A stretch of 64,000 nucleotides of DNA, taken from an uncultured Saprospiraceae bacterium (GTDB lineage: Bacteria > Bacteroidota > Bacteroidia > Chitinophagales > Saprospiraceae). The notes under the pieces are model-generated. The model worked only from the letters and a program-made list of their open reading frames with translations, had not been told where the DNA came from and did no database searches. The stretch spans positions 1 through 64,000 of the forward strand of contig CALGLU010000008.1 of the NCBI GenBank assembly GCA_937959275.1, read 5' to 3'. This document shows positions 1 to 8,292 of this stretch, piece after piece. Position numbers and translations under genes: made by a program. Each line of letters opens with the position of its first letter. Position 1 is the first letter of the stretch.

Positions 1-138
1 CGCTAGCATTGGGCTATTCGATATGTATGCTTATTATTGTTCAAAATTAATGAAACCGCCCAGTACGTAAGGCGTACGCTGGGTGGTGTGAGAGGACGAA
101 ACGACCAATTTTATTATTGCTCGTTTCTCCTACTCGAT
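1..138 (+). mobile_element. Group II intron, 3' end (domains V and VI); rest lies left of the window
   Basis: Positions 55-87 fold as a group II domain V hairpin: a lower stem of about 9 bp (55-63 with 79-87), a two-base bulge CG at 77-78, a 4-bp upper stem and a short loop at 68-72. Positions 90-135 fold as domain VI: 98-104 pair with 121-127, 93-96 with 128-131 and 90-92 with 133-135, leaving a single unpaired A at 132. That A lies 7 nt before a 3' end at 138 (AT), the canonical branch-point distance. The sequence before it reads, from position 2 to a stop at 68-70, as a tail ending KPPST. It sits where intron maturases often end and may be the maturase C-terminus. A small palindrome (142-159) begins the 3' exon. 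The rest of 139-271 shows nothing recognisable. Confidence 0.72.
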
Positions 139-271
139 TTATCGCCTAAAATTTAGCGATGTACAGGGTTTTTTGTTAATTTACTTAAGCTACATCGTGT
201 CTTTACTTCATTTCAGCAGTTCCAAAGATGTTAGTAGTTACACTTTCGTATTATAAATAAATAGGGAATAC

Positions 272-1063
272 ATGTCATTAGAAAAGGAGAACATCTCAAT
301 TGCTATCATTCAATCAAAACTCATTTGGGAGGACCGCTCAAAGAATAGGAGCATTTTTGAAGATCAGATTTTGTCGATTGCCCAAGATGTAGATTTGATT
401 GTATTGCCTGAAATGTTTAGTACTGCATTTACCATGAATACCGAATGTGCAGAGACGATGGAAGGCGAGACAATCCAATGGATGCATAAAATGGCGGGCA
501 AAAAAAATGCAGTGATCTGTGGTAGCCTTATCATCAGTGAAGAAGATAACTTTTTTAATAGACTCATTTGGATAAGCCCCGATGGTTCAATCGAATATTA
601 TGACAAGAGACATCTCTTTAGCTTTGCTCAAGAAGATCAATATTTTGCAGCTGGTAATCAACGTAAAATAGTCACCCTTAATAGTTGGAGGATTAATCTG
701 AATATCTGTTACGATCTACGGTTTCCAGTTGCTTTGAGGTTAAAAGATGACTACGATTGCCTCCTCTTTGTAGCTAACTGGCCAAGCAAGCGATCACATC
801 ATTGGAAAACATTATTACAAGCGAGAGCGATAGAAAACCTATCCTATGTCATCGCATGTAATCGAGTGGGCCAAGATGATAACAATTTAGACTATAGTGG
901 AGACTCAGTAGTCCTTGGACCAGACGGTATGGGACTGACACCTCCATCAAACGAATCTACTATTTTAATAACGACCTTATCCAAAGACAGCTTGCTCACG
1001 TATCGCAACCAATTTGCTTTCGCTGCAGATGCTGATTCGTTTACCCTAGCGAAGACACAATGA
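272..1063 (+). CDS. Carbon-nitrogen hydrolase, omega-amidase (YafV/Nit2-like)
   Basis: Nitrilase-superfamily enzyme of 263 residues, the usual length for the omega-amidase branch, which hydrolyses 2-oxoglutaramate or 2-oxosuccinamate to the 2-oxoacid and ammonia. The catalytic triad is visible: Glu47 in LPEMFST, Lys112 in YDKRHLF and Cys146 in NICYDLRFPV. The CYDLRFP context is that of YafV/Nit2 rather than of carbamoyl-putrescine hydrolases or aliphatic nitrilases. There is no signal peptide, so it is cytosolic. The ATG at 272 is the first start in frame. An aminotransferase follows 83 bp downstream on the same strand. Omega-amidases process the keto-amides made when glutamine or asparagine donates to a transaminase, but the neighbour is of the glyoxylate type, so a direct link is uncertain. 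Confidence 0.86.
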   Translation: MSLEKENISIAIIQSKLIWEDRSKNRSIFEDQILSIAQDVDLIVLPEMFSTAFTMNTECAETMEGETIQWMHKMAGKKNAVICGSLIISEEDNFFNRLIWISPDGSIEYYDKRHLFSFAQEDQYFAAGNQRKIVTLNSWRINLNICYDLRFPVALRLKDDYDCLLFVANWPSKRSHHWKTLLQARAIENLSYVIACNRVGQDDNNLDYSGDSVVLGPDGMGLTPPSNESTILITTLSKDSLLTYRNQFAFAADADSFTLAKTQ

Positions 1064-1146
1064 TTTTACGAAAAAGCACTTTAATCAGCTAATCACTCAA
1101 GTAATAGAACAGCTTAAATTATCTTAGCCGTAGTCAAACATAGAAT

Positions 1147-2256
1147 ATGCACTTTTCAGAATTAAATACAAGTCCTCGTATCCTTTTAGGTCCAGGCCCA
1201 AGTGATATGCATCCACGAGTTTATAAAGCATTATCGACTCAAATGATTGGTCACTTAGATCCAGAATTCGTTGCGATTATGGATGAGGTCAAAACAATGG
1301 TCCAAGCCACATTCCAAACAAAGAATGAATTAACCTTTGTGGTCTCAGCACCAGGTAGTGCTGGCATGGAAACTTGTCTTGTTAATTTGATTGAACCAGG
1401 TGATGAAGTACTGATATGTCAGCACGGTGTTTTTGGAGGACGTATGGCAGACATTGCTAAAAGAGCAGGAGCTACTGTTCATATGGTCGTACAGGATTGG
1501 GGAAAGCCAATTGAGGCCTCAGCAGTCAAAGCTGCACTGGAAACATGTGATCCAAAATTAGTAGCCATTGTGCATGCTGAAACCTCTACAGGCGTTTTAC
1601 AACCGCTAGAAGAAATCAGCAAACTGGTACATGATAAAGGCGCATTGTTTATGGTGGATGCAGTCACGTCATATACAGGGACAGATTTAAGAGTTGATGA
1701 CTGGGGCATTGATGCGATTTATACTGGTACACAAAAATGCTTGAGTGCTCCTCCAGGATTATCGCCAGTATCTTTTAGCCCTAGAGCAGTCGAAGCCCTT
1801 GACAAAAGAAAAACACCTGTTCAAAGTTGGTTTTTGGATTTATCTCTGGTTAAAAATTACTGGGCTGGAGCCAAGCGGGCATATCATCATACAGCGCCCG
1901 TTTCTCAAATCTTTGGGATTCGTGAAGCCTACAGAATCGTTTTAGAAGAAGGACTAGAAGCCAGATTTAAACGACATCACGAAACTCATGAATATTTGCG
2001 CGATGGTTTAGAAGAGCTTGGATTTAAATTTCTTGTGGATGCTGAGTATAGACTCCCGATGTTAAATGCGGTTTATCTGCCAGAAGGGGTTGAAGAATTG
2101 CCACTTCGACAACGACTATTGAATGAATATAACATTGAAGTCGGCGGAGGTCTAGGTGCATTTGCAGGCAAATTGTGGAGAATTGGACTTATGGGGCATA
2201 GCTGCGATAAAAACCATGTCAATATGCTACTCAGTGCCCTGAAGGAGATGATCTAA
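1147..2256 (+). CDS. Alanine/serine-glyoxylate aminotransferase family (class V, PLP)
   Basis: PLP-dependent class-V aminotransferase of 369 residues. The N-terminus LLGPGPSDMHPRVYKAL is the hallmark of the alanine-glyoxylate/serine-pyruvate group. Asp171 in the MVDAVTS motif should hold the PLP pyridine nitrogen, and Lys197 in TGTQKCLSAPPGL forms the Schiff base. The expected reaction moves an amino group from alanine or serine to glyoxylate, giving glycine plus pyruvate or hydroxypyruvate in the cytosol. The next gene, 54 bp downstream, is a FAD/Fe-S 2-hydroxyacid dehydrogenase that could generate a 2-oxoacid acceptor. The pair resembles a glycolate/glyoxylate salvage unit. Donor specificity cannot be read from the sequence. 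Confidence 0.88.
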   Translation: MHFSELNTSPRILLGPGPSDMHPRVYKALSTQMIGHLDPEFVAIMDEVKTMVQATFQTKNELTFVVSAPGSAGMETCLVNLIEPGDEVLICQHGVFGGRMADIAKRAGATVHMVVQDWGKPIEASAVKAALETCDPKLVAIVHAETSTGVLQPLEEISKLVHDKGALFMVDAVTSYTGTDLRVDDWGIDAIYTGTQKCLSAPPGLSPVSFSPRAVEALDKRKTPVQSWFLDLSLVKNYWAGAKRAYHHTAPVSQIFGIREAYRIVLEEGLEARFKRHHETHEYLRDGLEELGFKFLVDAEYRLPMLNAVYLPEGVEELPLRQRLLNEYNIEVGGGLGAFAGKLWRIGLMGHSCDKNHVNMLLSALKEMI

Positions 2257-2310
2257 ATTTATGCCTCTATTTTCAAACAGGATTCTGGAGAACAACTATC
2301 TTAGTTGCAG

Positions 2311-5175
2311 ATGCAAAATCAATTTCTATCTAGGCTAAAAGAAACGATTCAAGGAGATGTCTTAGCAGATTCAGTCAGTTTAGGTATGTATGCCACAGAT
2401 GCATCCCTTTACCAAATGACTCCAATCGCTGTCGTACTTCCTAAACACGATACCGATGTCGTCGCAGCGGTCAGCATTGCAGCAGAATATTCGATCTCCA
2501 TATTGCCGAGAGGCGGCGGGACAAGTCTTGCAGGGCAAACAGTTGGAGAGTCTATGGTCTTAGACTTTTCAAAATACATGACCAATATTCTTAGCTTCGA
2601 CAAAGACAATCGGCGAATCACTGTACAGCCAGGAATAGCGAGAGATGACCTCAATTTATATTTAAAACCACATGGATTAATTTATGCACCTGATCCTGCG
2701 ACAAGTAGTCGCGCGAATGTGGGTGGGATGATTGGAAATAATTCGTCGGGGACCAAAAGCATTCTATATGGTAAAACGATCGATCACTTATTGGGATTAA
2801 AGGTCTTATTGTCTAGTGGCGAAATCATTGATCTACAAGAGACAACAGAAGAAGAATACCATCAAAAAACAATAGGAGATTCTCGAGAAGCTACAATTTA
2901 TAAGCAATTCAGATCTTTAATATTTGATCACGCTGAAGACATTAAAACCATCTTTCCTAAGACAATGCGTCGGGTCGGTGGATATCCACTCGATGAGTTT
3001 GTCTACACGAACCATTGGAATCTCAGTAAAATCTTTTGTGGTAGCGAAGGCACCCTTGGCCTGACTCTAGAGGCGACGCTCAACTTGGAAGCTCTGCCCA
3101 AAGCGAAAGCCATGTGCGTTGTCCATTTTGATAAACGATTAGATGCGATCAAAGCTGTCCCAACAATGGTTAAGTACAATCCATCTTGCGTCGAAATACT
3201 AGACGATACTGTGATCAATCTGAGCCGAACGAACCTCACAACAAAACGCCATGCGCAGTGGATCAATGGCGACCCTATTTCAGTACAACTTGTTGAATTT
3301 TATGGAGACACAAAAGAAGAGATAGTCCAGAGAGCAGAGCAAATGGTCCAGGATTTAAAGAGCCAAGGCTTCGGCTATGCACATCCTATTTTTACAGATC
3401 CACAAGACATGGAAGATGTTTGGGTCATTCGGAAAAAAGGATTAGGCTTGATGCTGGGAAGAGAAGGAGATAAAAAAGCTATCGCCTTTATTGAAGATGC
3501 AGCAATTCCAATTGACGTCTTGCCAGATTATATTGAGGAGGTTCAGGCCGTATGTGACAAATATGAAACAGAAGCGGCGGTCTATGCGCATGCTAGCGTT
3601 GGCGTTATTCACGTCAGACCATTTTTAAATATGAGAGCGCAGGAAGATGTTGACCGCTTTAAAGGTATTGCTCAAGAGACGTTTGAACTTGTCAAAAAGT
3701 ATAAAGGGTCGTGGAGTGGAGAGCATGGGGATGGCTTGGTGCGGAGTCCCTTTAATGAAGACTTTTTTGGGCCACGCTTATATCAGGCGTTCAAAGATGT
3801 CAAGGCTTTATTTGATCCCAAAGGTTTAATGAATCCAGGGAAAATTGTGGATGCGCCGCCCATTGATCATAATTTGAGATATGGCGCGACATATATAGAT
3901 AAGCAGTTGGATACTGTCTTTCATTATAGAGATTCAAGAAGTTTTCAAGAAGCTGTGCATATGTGCTCGGGCGTGGGAGAGTGTCGAAAAAAATCTGGAG
4001 GAACGATGTGTCCGAGCTTCAAAGCGACCGATGATGAGGAGCACTCCACGCGCGGCAGGGCGAATGCATTGCGCTTAGCCATGTCTGGACAACTAGAAGG
4101 AGATCTCACCAACGATCGCCTCATCGAAACCCTCGACCTCTGCCTATCTTGCAAAGCCTGCAAATCCGAATGCCCGAGTAATGTCGATATGGCAAAACTC
4201 AAAAGCGAAGTCTGGCAACAAAAGTTTGATAAGGGTAAGGTATCGCTGCGTGACAAGCTCATCAACCAATCTGCAGCCCAATCCAAAACCATCGCTGGCC
4301 CAATGGCTCCTTTTGTCAATGCCATACAACACTCAGCACCATTCCGCCTTCTCTTAGATAAGACTGTAGGCATAGATAAATCTAGAAAGCTACCCTCGTT
4401 TGCCAGACAGAGCCTAGCCAATTGGTATTCAAAAACCTATACTAGCTCAAATCAAAAAGAAGTCGTTTTATTTGCAGACACCTATATCAATTATCATGAA
4501 ACCCATATTGGCAAAGCAGCGATTGCCTTGCTTGACTCTTGTGGGTACAAAGTCATTTTGGCAGATGTTGGCTGCTGTCAGCGCCCCCGCATCTCTAATG
4601 GCTGGCTGCGCAATGCTAAACAAGACGGCACGACAGTTGCTCAAAAACTGTTGCCTTTTATCAAAAAACAAACGCCTATTCTCATCTGCGAACCGAGCTG
4701 TGCAAGTGCCTTTCACATCGACTTGCCCGATTTGATTGACGATATTGATTTAGCAGAGGCTTTAAAGAAAGGCGTGCATATGATTGATGTGTTTTTGCAC
4801 GACCAAAAAGAAGCAGCCAAGTTACAAGGAGACTTTATACCAATCCAAGATGACATTAAAGTGCATGGCCACTGCCACCAAAAAGCGGTGTATGGCCTCA
4901 AAGCGATTGATGAATTATATGGTGATCACAAGCATGAGCTTTTAGATACAGGATGCTGCGGTATGGCAGGCTCATTTGGCTACGAAAAAGAACATTTAGA
5001 AATATCTAAAAAAGTAGGGGAGGATCGACTGTTTCCAGCGATACGGCAGATGAGTGATGACCAAACGATAGTTGCTTGTGGTGTCAGTTGCCGACATCAA
5101 ATAGAGCACTTCTTCGAGCGAAAAGCGCTTCATTGGGTAGAGACTGTTCGGTTTGAAGCCAAACTCAAGGTTTGA
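2311..5175 (+). CDS. FAD-binding/Fe-S 2-hydroxyacid dehydrogenase fusion (YdiJ/GlcD-GlcF-like)
   Basis: Large fusion oxidoreductase of about 954 residues. The N-terminal half is a GlcD/VAO-type FAD domain: VLPKHDTDVVAAV, the glycine-rich ILPRGGGTSLAGQTVG and GGMIGNNSSG, then the oxidase C-terminal domain ending near PKGLMNPGKIV. The C-terminal half is a GlcF/GlpC-like electron-transfer part: a cysteine cluster near residue 552 (CSGVGEC), the ferredoxin motif CLSCKACKSECPS near 611, and two CCG-type segments (GCCQRPR; DTGCCGMAGS near 881). Such fusions oxidise D-lactate, D-2-hydroxyglutarate or glycolate and pass electrons to the respiratory chain. A TTG two codons upstream (2305) is possible, but the ATG at 2311 is preferred. 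Substrate is unresolved; the aminotransferase neighbour favours a glycolate-type acid. Confidence 0.88.
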   Translation: MQNQFLSRLKETIQGDVLADSVSLGMYATDASLYQMTPIAVVLPKHDTDVVAAVSIAAEYSISILPRGGGTSLAGQTVGESMVLDFSKYMTNILSFDKDNRRITVQPGIARDDLNLYLKPHGLIYAPDPATSSRANVGGMIGNNSSGTKSILYGKTIDHLLGLKVLLSSGEIIDLQETTEEEYHQKTIGDSREATIYKQFRSLIFDHAEDIKTIFPKTMRRVGGYPLDEFVYTNHWNLSKIFCGSEGTLGLTLEATLNLEALPKAKAMCVVHFDKRLDAIKAVPTMVKYNPSCVEILDDTVINLSRTNLTTKRHAQWINGDPISVQLVEFYGDTKEEIVQRAEQMVQDLKSQGFGYAHPIFTDPQDMEDVWVIRKKGLGLMLGREGDKKAIAFIEDAAIPIDVLPDYIEEVQAVCDKYETEAAVYAHASVGVIHVRPFLNMRAQEDVDRFKGIAQETFELVKKYKGSWSGEHGDGLVRSPFNEDFFGPRLYQAFKDVKALFDPKGLMNPGKIVDAPPIDHNLRYGATYIDKQLDTVFHYRDSRSFQEAVHMCSGVGECRKKSGGTMCPSFKATDDEEHSTRGRANALRLAMSGQLEGDLTNDRLIETLDLCLSCKACKSECPSNVDMAKLKSEVWQQKFDKGKVSLRDKLINQSAAQSKTIAGPMAPFVNAIQHSAPFRLLLDKTVGIDKSRKLPSFARQSLANWYSKTYTSSNQKEVVLFADTYINYHETHIGKAAIALLDSCGYKVILADVGCCQRPRISNGWLRNAKQDGTTVAQKLLPFIKKQTPILICEPSCASAFHIDLPDLIDDIDLAEALKKGVHMIDVFLHDQKEAAKLQGDFIPIQDDIKVHGHCHQKAVYGLKAIDELYGDHKHELLDTGCCGMAGSFGYEKEHLEISKKVGEDRLFPAIRQMSDDQTIVACGVSCRHQIEHFFERKALHWVETVRFEAKLKV

Positions 5176-5242
5176 AGCAAGGCATATACGAAACAAGCTT
5201 TAGTCAATTTTAAACTTACATTAGCAAAAGATTAACCAATAT

Positions 5243-5282
5243 GACGACCAATTATATGTATCAATTACACTGTCTGGTCGTC
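5243..5282. repeat. Inverted repeat ahead of a small gene
   Basis: Eight-base arms GACGACCA (5243-5250) and TGGTCGTC (5275-5282) around a 24-base loop. There is no T-run, so it is not a clear terminator. It lies between the dehydrogenase and the small gene at 5304. Confidence 0.35.
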
Positions 5283-5303
5283 TAAACAGAAAAACTCACT
5301 ATT

Positions 5304-5456
5304 ATGAGAGGTAGAATGGTAATGCGTATGTTAATGATGTTTGGGCCAATGCTCATGCGTCAATTTCAAAAATTCCAGAAAAAGAAGGCTAGAGAAGCTG
5401 ACCAAAATCCAACACAGGAAGCACCAAAGAAAAACACAGAGAAGGATTTTGTTTAA
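5304..5456 (+). CDS. Small basic hypothetical protein (50 aa)
   Basis: Open frame of 50 codons from ATG to TAA. The protein is methionine-rich at the N-terminus (MRGRMVMRMLMMFGPMLMRQ), followed by a lysine/glutamine-rich hydrophilic tail (FQKFQKKKAREADQ, later TEKDFV). The amphipathic start could lie on a membrane. A short protein starting with a similar MFGPMLMRQF-like segment seems familiar from Bacteroidota, but no function is known to me. It stands alone, 128 bp after the dehydrogenase and 12 bp before a palindromic repeat pair. The clear amino-acid bias favours a real gene, but length limits certainty. Confidence 0.5.
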   Translation: MRGRMVMRMLMMFGPMLMRQFQKFQKKKAREADQNPTQEAPKKNTEKDFV

Positions 5457-5467
5457 ATTCTCTAACT

Positions 5468-5545
5468 AGGTGCAGCGCACCGCCCTGTCTATAGATGCAA
5501 CGCATCGTCAAAAAATAGAGGTGCAGCGCACCGTACTGTTTCATT
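5468..5545 (+). repeat. REP-like palindrome pair (same family as 53.3-54.9 kb)
   Basis: Two copies of the palindrome GGTGCAGCGCACCG (from 5469 and 5520), each followed by a CCTGTCTAT-like or TACTGTT tail. Between them is a small hairpin, GATGCAACGCATC (5494-5506). The same arrangement flanks the Y1 transposase gene at 53.8 kb, so this is a dispersed copy of that element. The rest of the gap to 5752 shows no gene I can support. Confidence 0.8.
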
Positions 5546-5751
5546 CCGACTAACGAGAGCTTAAACTGGATCCTTGAGGTTTTCAACCTCAATGACATAG
5601 GATTGAAAGAAATGCATCTCTCTTTTTACCTCACAACGCTCAACTGTATGAACATGATCCGCCAGTGGTCGGACAGGTTTGTATGATGTCAGGATGTCTA
5701 TAATTTGACGTCCAGCGGATCCAAGTAAATCATATTTTATCCCAAATCCAA

Positions 5752-5836
5752 TTAATCATTCAATCCCGCCATTCACTCAGTTCACTGTGGGATGTCCGCT
5801 TCGCTACCACACCCAACACTCAACACTCAACATTGG
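5752..5836 (-). repeat. Dispersed repeat with GGGATGTCCGCTTCGCT core
   Basis: On the minus strand this reads as a TTGAGTGTTGAGTGTTGGG tract, then GCGAAGCGGACATCCCAC and a GGCGGGATTGAATG end. Related copies lie at 34661-34724 and 36109-36172 on the plus strand. It is intergenic and ends just beyond the 3' end of the methyltransferase gene. Function unknown. Confidence 0.65.
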
Positions 5837-5854
5837 CGACCAAAGGGAGCCAAA

Positions 5855-6571
5855 CTATCTCCCAATAATAAATACAGCCGGACTTTTGTGCAAAGCCATC
5901 TTGCCAACATTAGCTTTCCACGCCTTCACCGTCATCGTTTTAGACACCTGATTATCTGCAGTCAAATTAACGGACACGTGGAGTAAGGTAGAGGGCTGGA
6001 GTGACTTCAGTAATACCGCCATCATTTTATCATTGCGATAGGGCGTTTCGATAAACAGTTGAGAGTAGCCCTTTTTAAGAGCAGCATCTTCCATCTGTCT
6101 GATGTGCTGCTTAAGCTTGCCTTGATCTGTCGGTAAGTAACCATGAAAGGTAAATTGTTGGCCATTTAATCCAGAGGCCATTAAGGCAAGGAGTAAGGAT
6201 GAAGGTCCAACAAGTGGTATGATAGCATAGTTGTGCTGTCGTGCTAGGCGGACAACTTCAAAGCCTGGATCCGCAACGCAGGGACACCCAGCTTCTGATA
6301 ATAGACCAATTGGATGTCCAGTTTTTAACCAGGCTTTTACCTCCTCAGTCAAGGCATAATTATGATGCTTATCTAACTCTTCTACATGGATGTCTTGGAT
6401 CGCATATGGTGGTGTCGTCGCCTTGATGAATCGTCGTGCTGTCTTAGCCCGCTCACTGACAAAATAGCCCAATTGGTGAATGATATTTAATGTCTGAAGA
6501 GGCAAGGTGTCGATAGGGCCTTCATCAATTATAGGACAAGGGATGATGTATAAAACAGATTTTGATTTCAC
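5855..6571 (-). CDS. SAM-dependent methyltransferase, tetrapyrrole-methylase fold (RsmI-like)
   Basis: Protein of 238 residues with the fold of RsmI, the enzyme that 2'-O-methylates C1402 of 16S rRNA. Visible motifs are YIIPCPI at the N-terminus, SEAGCPCVADPGFEVV (the RsmI SDAGTPLISDPG block) near residues 92-107, and LVGPSSLLLALMASG near 119-133. The sequence is shorter than RsmI and the SAM-contact block has substitutions (Cys-Pro-Cys for Thr-Pro-Leu). This matches a second, RsmI-related family frequent in Bacteroidota whose substrate is not firmly known to me. It is monocistronic and convergent with the upstream region. The ATG at 6571 begins a normal N-terminus. Confidence 0.78.
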   Translation of the reverse strand: MKSKSVLYIIPCPIIDEGPIDTLPLQTLNIIHQLGYFVSERAKTARRFIKATTPPYAIQDIHVEELDKHHNYALTEEVKAWLKTGHPIGLLSEAGCPCVADPGFEVVRLARQHNYAIIPLVGPSSLLLALMASGLNGQQFTFHGYLPTDQGKLKQHIRQMEDAALKKGYSQLFIETPYRNDKMMAVLLKSLQPSTLLHVSVNLTADNQVSKTMTVKAWKANVGKMALHKSPAVFIIGR

Positions 6572-6628
6572 GAAAGTGTAAGGTAAGACTAAAACTGCAT
6601 TTTGGAAATATGAAATTCTAGCATGTTT

Positions 6629-6776
6629 GTCATCCTGAACTCGTTTGAGGATCTAGCATTGTGCAGCAGCCCGTTCTCCAAATGTCATTTAGTTAGCAAA
6701 GTTTTGTTTTTCATTTGTTTGATTTATCGAAGTCATCCCACAGGCCAGATTCCGAAACGAGTTCGGAATGACAAGT
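6629..6776. repeat. Degenerate intergenic palindromes (CATCCTGAACTCGTTT / ATTCCGAAACGAG type)
   Basis: Two related palindromic tracts, one starting at 6629 (GTCATCCTGAACTCGTTTGA) and one at 6749-6769 (ATTCCGAA, spacer, TTCGGAAT). They resemble short repeats commonly scattered in Bacteroidota intergenic DNA. The rest of 6572-6991 shows nothing else recognisable. Confidence 0.45.
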
Positions 6777-6991
6777 CTTAACGAATTTTCATAAGATCGA
6801 AATGAAAGAGGCAAAGCCATTCAGTTCAAGATGTATGACTCTACGTCGGATAAGCAAATTCATTTAATTACATTAAATTAAAGCAAGCTTAATCGGTGCA
6901 TCCAAGACAAAATGGCAAAAAAATGCCTGATTTCGGGAAAGTTTCAAAAGCGACGACAAGGTGTTGTGCATTGATTTATAAGTATATAATT

Positions 6992-7876
6992 ATGAAAAGA
7001 CGAACTGCTATTGAAAAAATAGGGACACTCGCAAGTGCAAGTTTACTCCCACTAGATTTAATAAAGGACCAATCAAATCGGATGAAAAATATAGGTATTC
7101 AATTATTTTCTTTGCCAAAATTGCTTGAGACTGATTTTCGAAGCGGTGTCGATATGCTTGCTCAAATGGGCTATACAGAACTAGAGTTTTATGGCCCCTT
7201 TCACTTTAGTGCCGATGCAGTTAAAGAACGTTGGAAAACAATTACGCCTTCTTTAGGTTTTTCTGGAAGTGGCTATTTTGGACAAACAGCCACAAAAGTA
7301 AAAAGTATTCTCGATGAATATGATATAAAAGCTGTCGCCACACATACAGATTTAGAAACGCTACAAACGCGGATGGATCATCTGGGAGAAGCGGCGGATG
7401 CCTTGGGGTTTAGATATGCAGGAATTGCCGCCATACCAGAAGACAAAAGACAAAATTTAGATGCTTACAAAAGTATGGCAGACGACTTTAATAAAATAGG
7501 AGAACAAGCTAAAAAAGTAGGCTTGAAGTTTTCTTACCATAACAATGGATATGGATTGAAAGACATGGAAGGACAAACTCCCTTACAGGTATTGCTTGAT
7601 CGAACCGACCCAGAGTTAGTCTTTTTCGAAATGGATATTTATTGGACAGCAGCTGGTGGTGCGGACCCCTTAGCTTATTTGGATGCTTATCCCAACCGCT
7701 ATCAGTTGTTGCACATAAAAGATATGAAAGAGAACGTCAGTTTTGATGGAGATGGCGGAACTCCAGATCAATGGATAAAACTATTTCCCTATATGAGGAC
7801 TGCTGGTGATGGCGTACTGGATATAAAAGCTATTATTAAAAAGGCATGCCTGGAAACCAATTTTTGTAATGTATAG
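6992..7876 (+). CDS. Sugar phosphate isomerase/epimerase, C-terminally shortened
   Basis: Xylose-isomerase-like TIM-barrel protein of the IolE/IolI-related group, exported by the look of its N-terminus (MKRRTAIEKIGTLASASLL, a twin-arginine-like leader). The ATG at 6992 is chosen over an upstream GTG at 6896 because the leader starts there. Core motifs are YTELEFYGPF, the HNNGYG segment, FFEMDIYWTAAGGADP and LLHIKDMKE, which carry the metal-binding Glu, Asp and His positions of the barrel. Family members normally continue after GDGVLDIKAIIKKA with a strand containing a VEQD-type motif and a final helix. Here the frame stops about 11 residues later (ETNFCNV), so the last strand and helix are missing. 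Either a recent truncation or a pseudogene is possible. Confidence 0.72.
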   Translation: MKRRTAIEKIGTLASASLLPLDLIKDQSNRMKNIGIQLFSLPKLLETDFRSGVDMLAQMGYTELEFYGPFHFSADAVKERWKTITPSLGFSGSGYFGQTATKVKSILDEYDIKAVATHTDLETLQTRMDHLGEAADALGFRYAGIAAIPEDKRQNLDAYKSMADDFNKIGEQAKKVGLKFSYHNNGYGLKDMEGQTPLQVLLDRTDPELVFFEMDIYWTAAGGADPLAYLDAYPNRYQLLHIKDMKENVSFDGDGGTPDQWIKLFPYMRTAGDGVLDIKAIIKKACLETNFCNV

Positions 7877-8292
7877 AATTTGGTGTATTTAATTCGTCCA
7901 ATGACAATCTGGATACAAGTTCTTTGTAGGCTGAAAAATCTGACTCTCGAATGGTATTGATTAAATGATCAGTGGGCATGACTCAAAATAATAAAGCTCA
8001 TTCGAAAATAAAAAGATTTCAGCTAGCAGTTGATAGTATGGTGCACAGGAAGAAGATTCGGGTGAATTTTGAGATCCTGAATGGGTCGATAAAAAAATAG
8101 TAGCGGTAAGAATGCAGTCAAATGGACATTGAAGTGAATAGTCTCCTGGAGCCGAACTTCACAAGAGTGTAGTTCGGCTAAGTCTGAAATTTATCTTATG
8201 ATCCATACTTCAGTAAAGGTATGTGTATTTGTAATTAGATAGAAATTATGACATCTAATTTTAAATCAAATCGATTTAGAACTTCATTCCTA
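7877..8292. other. Gene-free stretch with one strong inverted repeat
   Basis: No supported gene. A 40-codon frame at 7978-8100 has no recognisable features. Positions 8150-8158 and 8171-8179 form a perfect 9-bp inverted repeat (AGCCGAACT / AGTTCGGCT) with a 12-base loop and no T-run. The DNA may be the decayed end of the isomerase region. Confidence 0.4.

Noticed and set aside
3945-4421. A 158-codon minus-strand frame inside the FAD/Fe-S dehydrogenase
   Set aside because: It lies wholly within a strongly conserved gene with intact cysteine motifs on the other strand; it has no recognisable domain.
7978-8100. A 40-codon frame after the shortened isomerase
   Set aside because: Too short and without features or operon context; listed only as a gene-free stretch.
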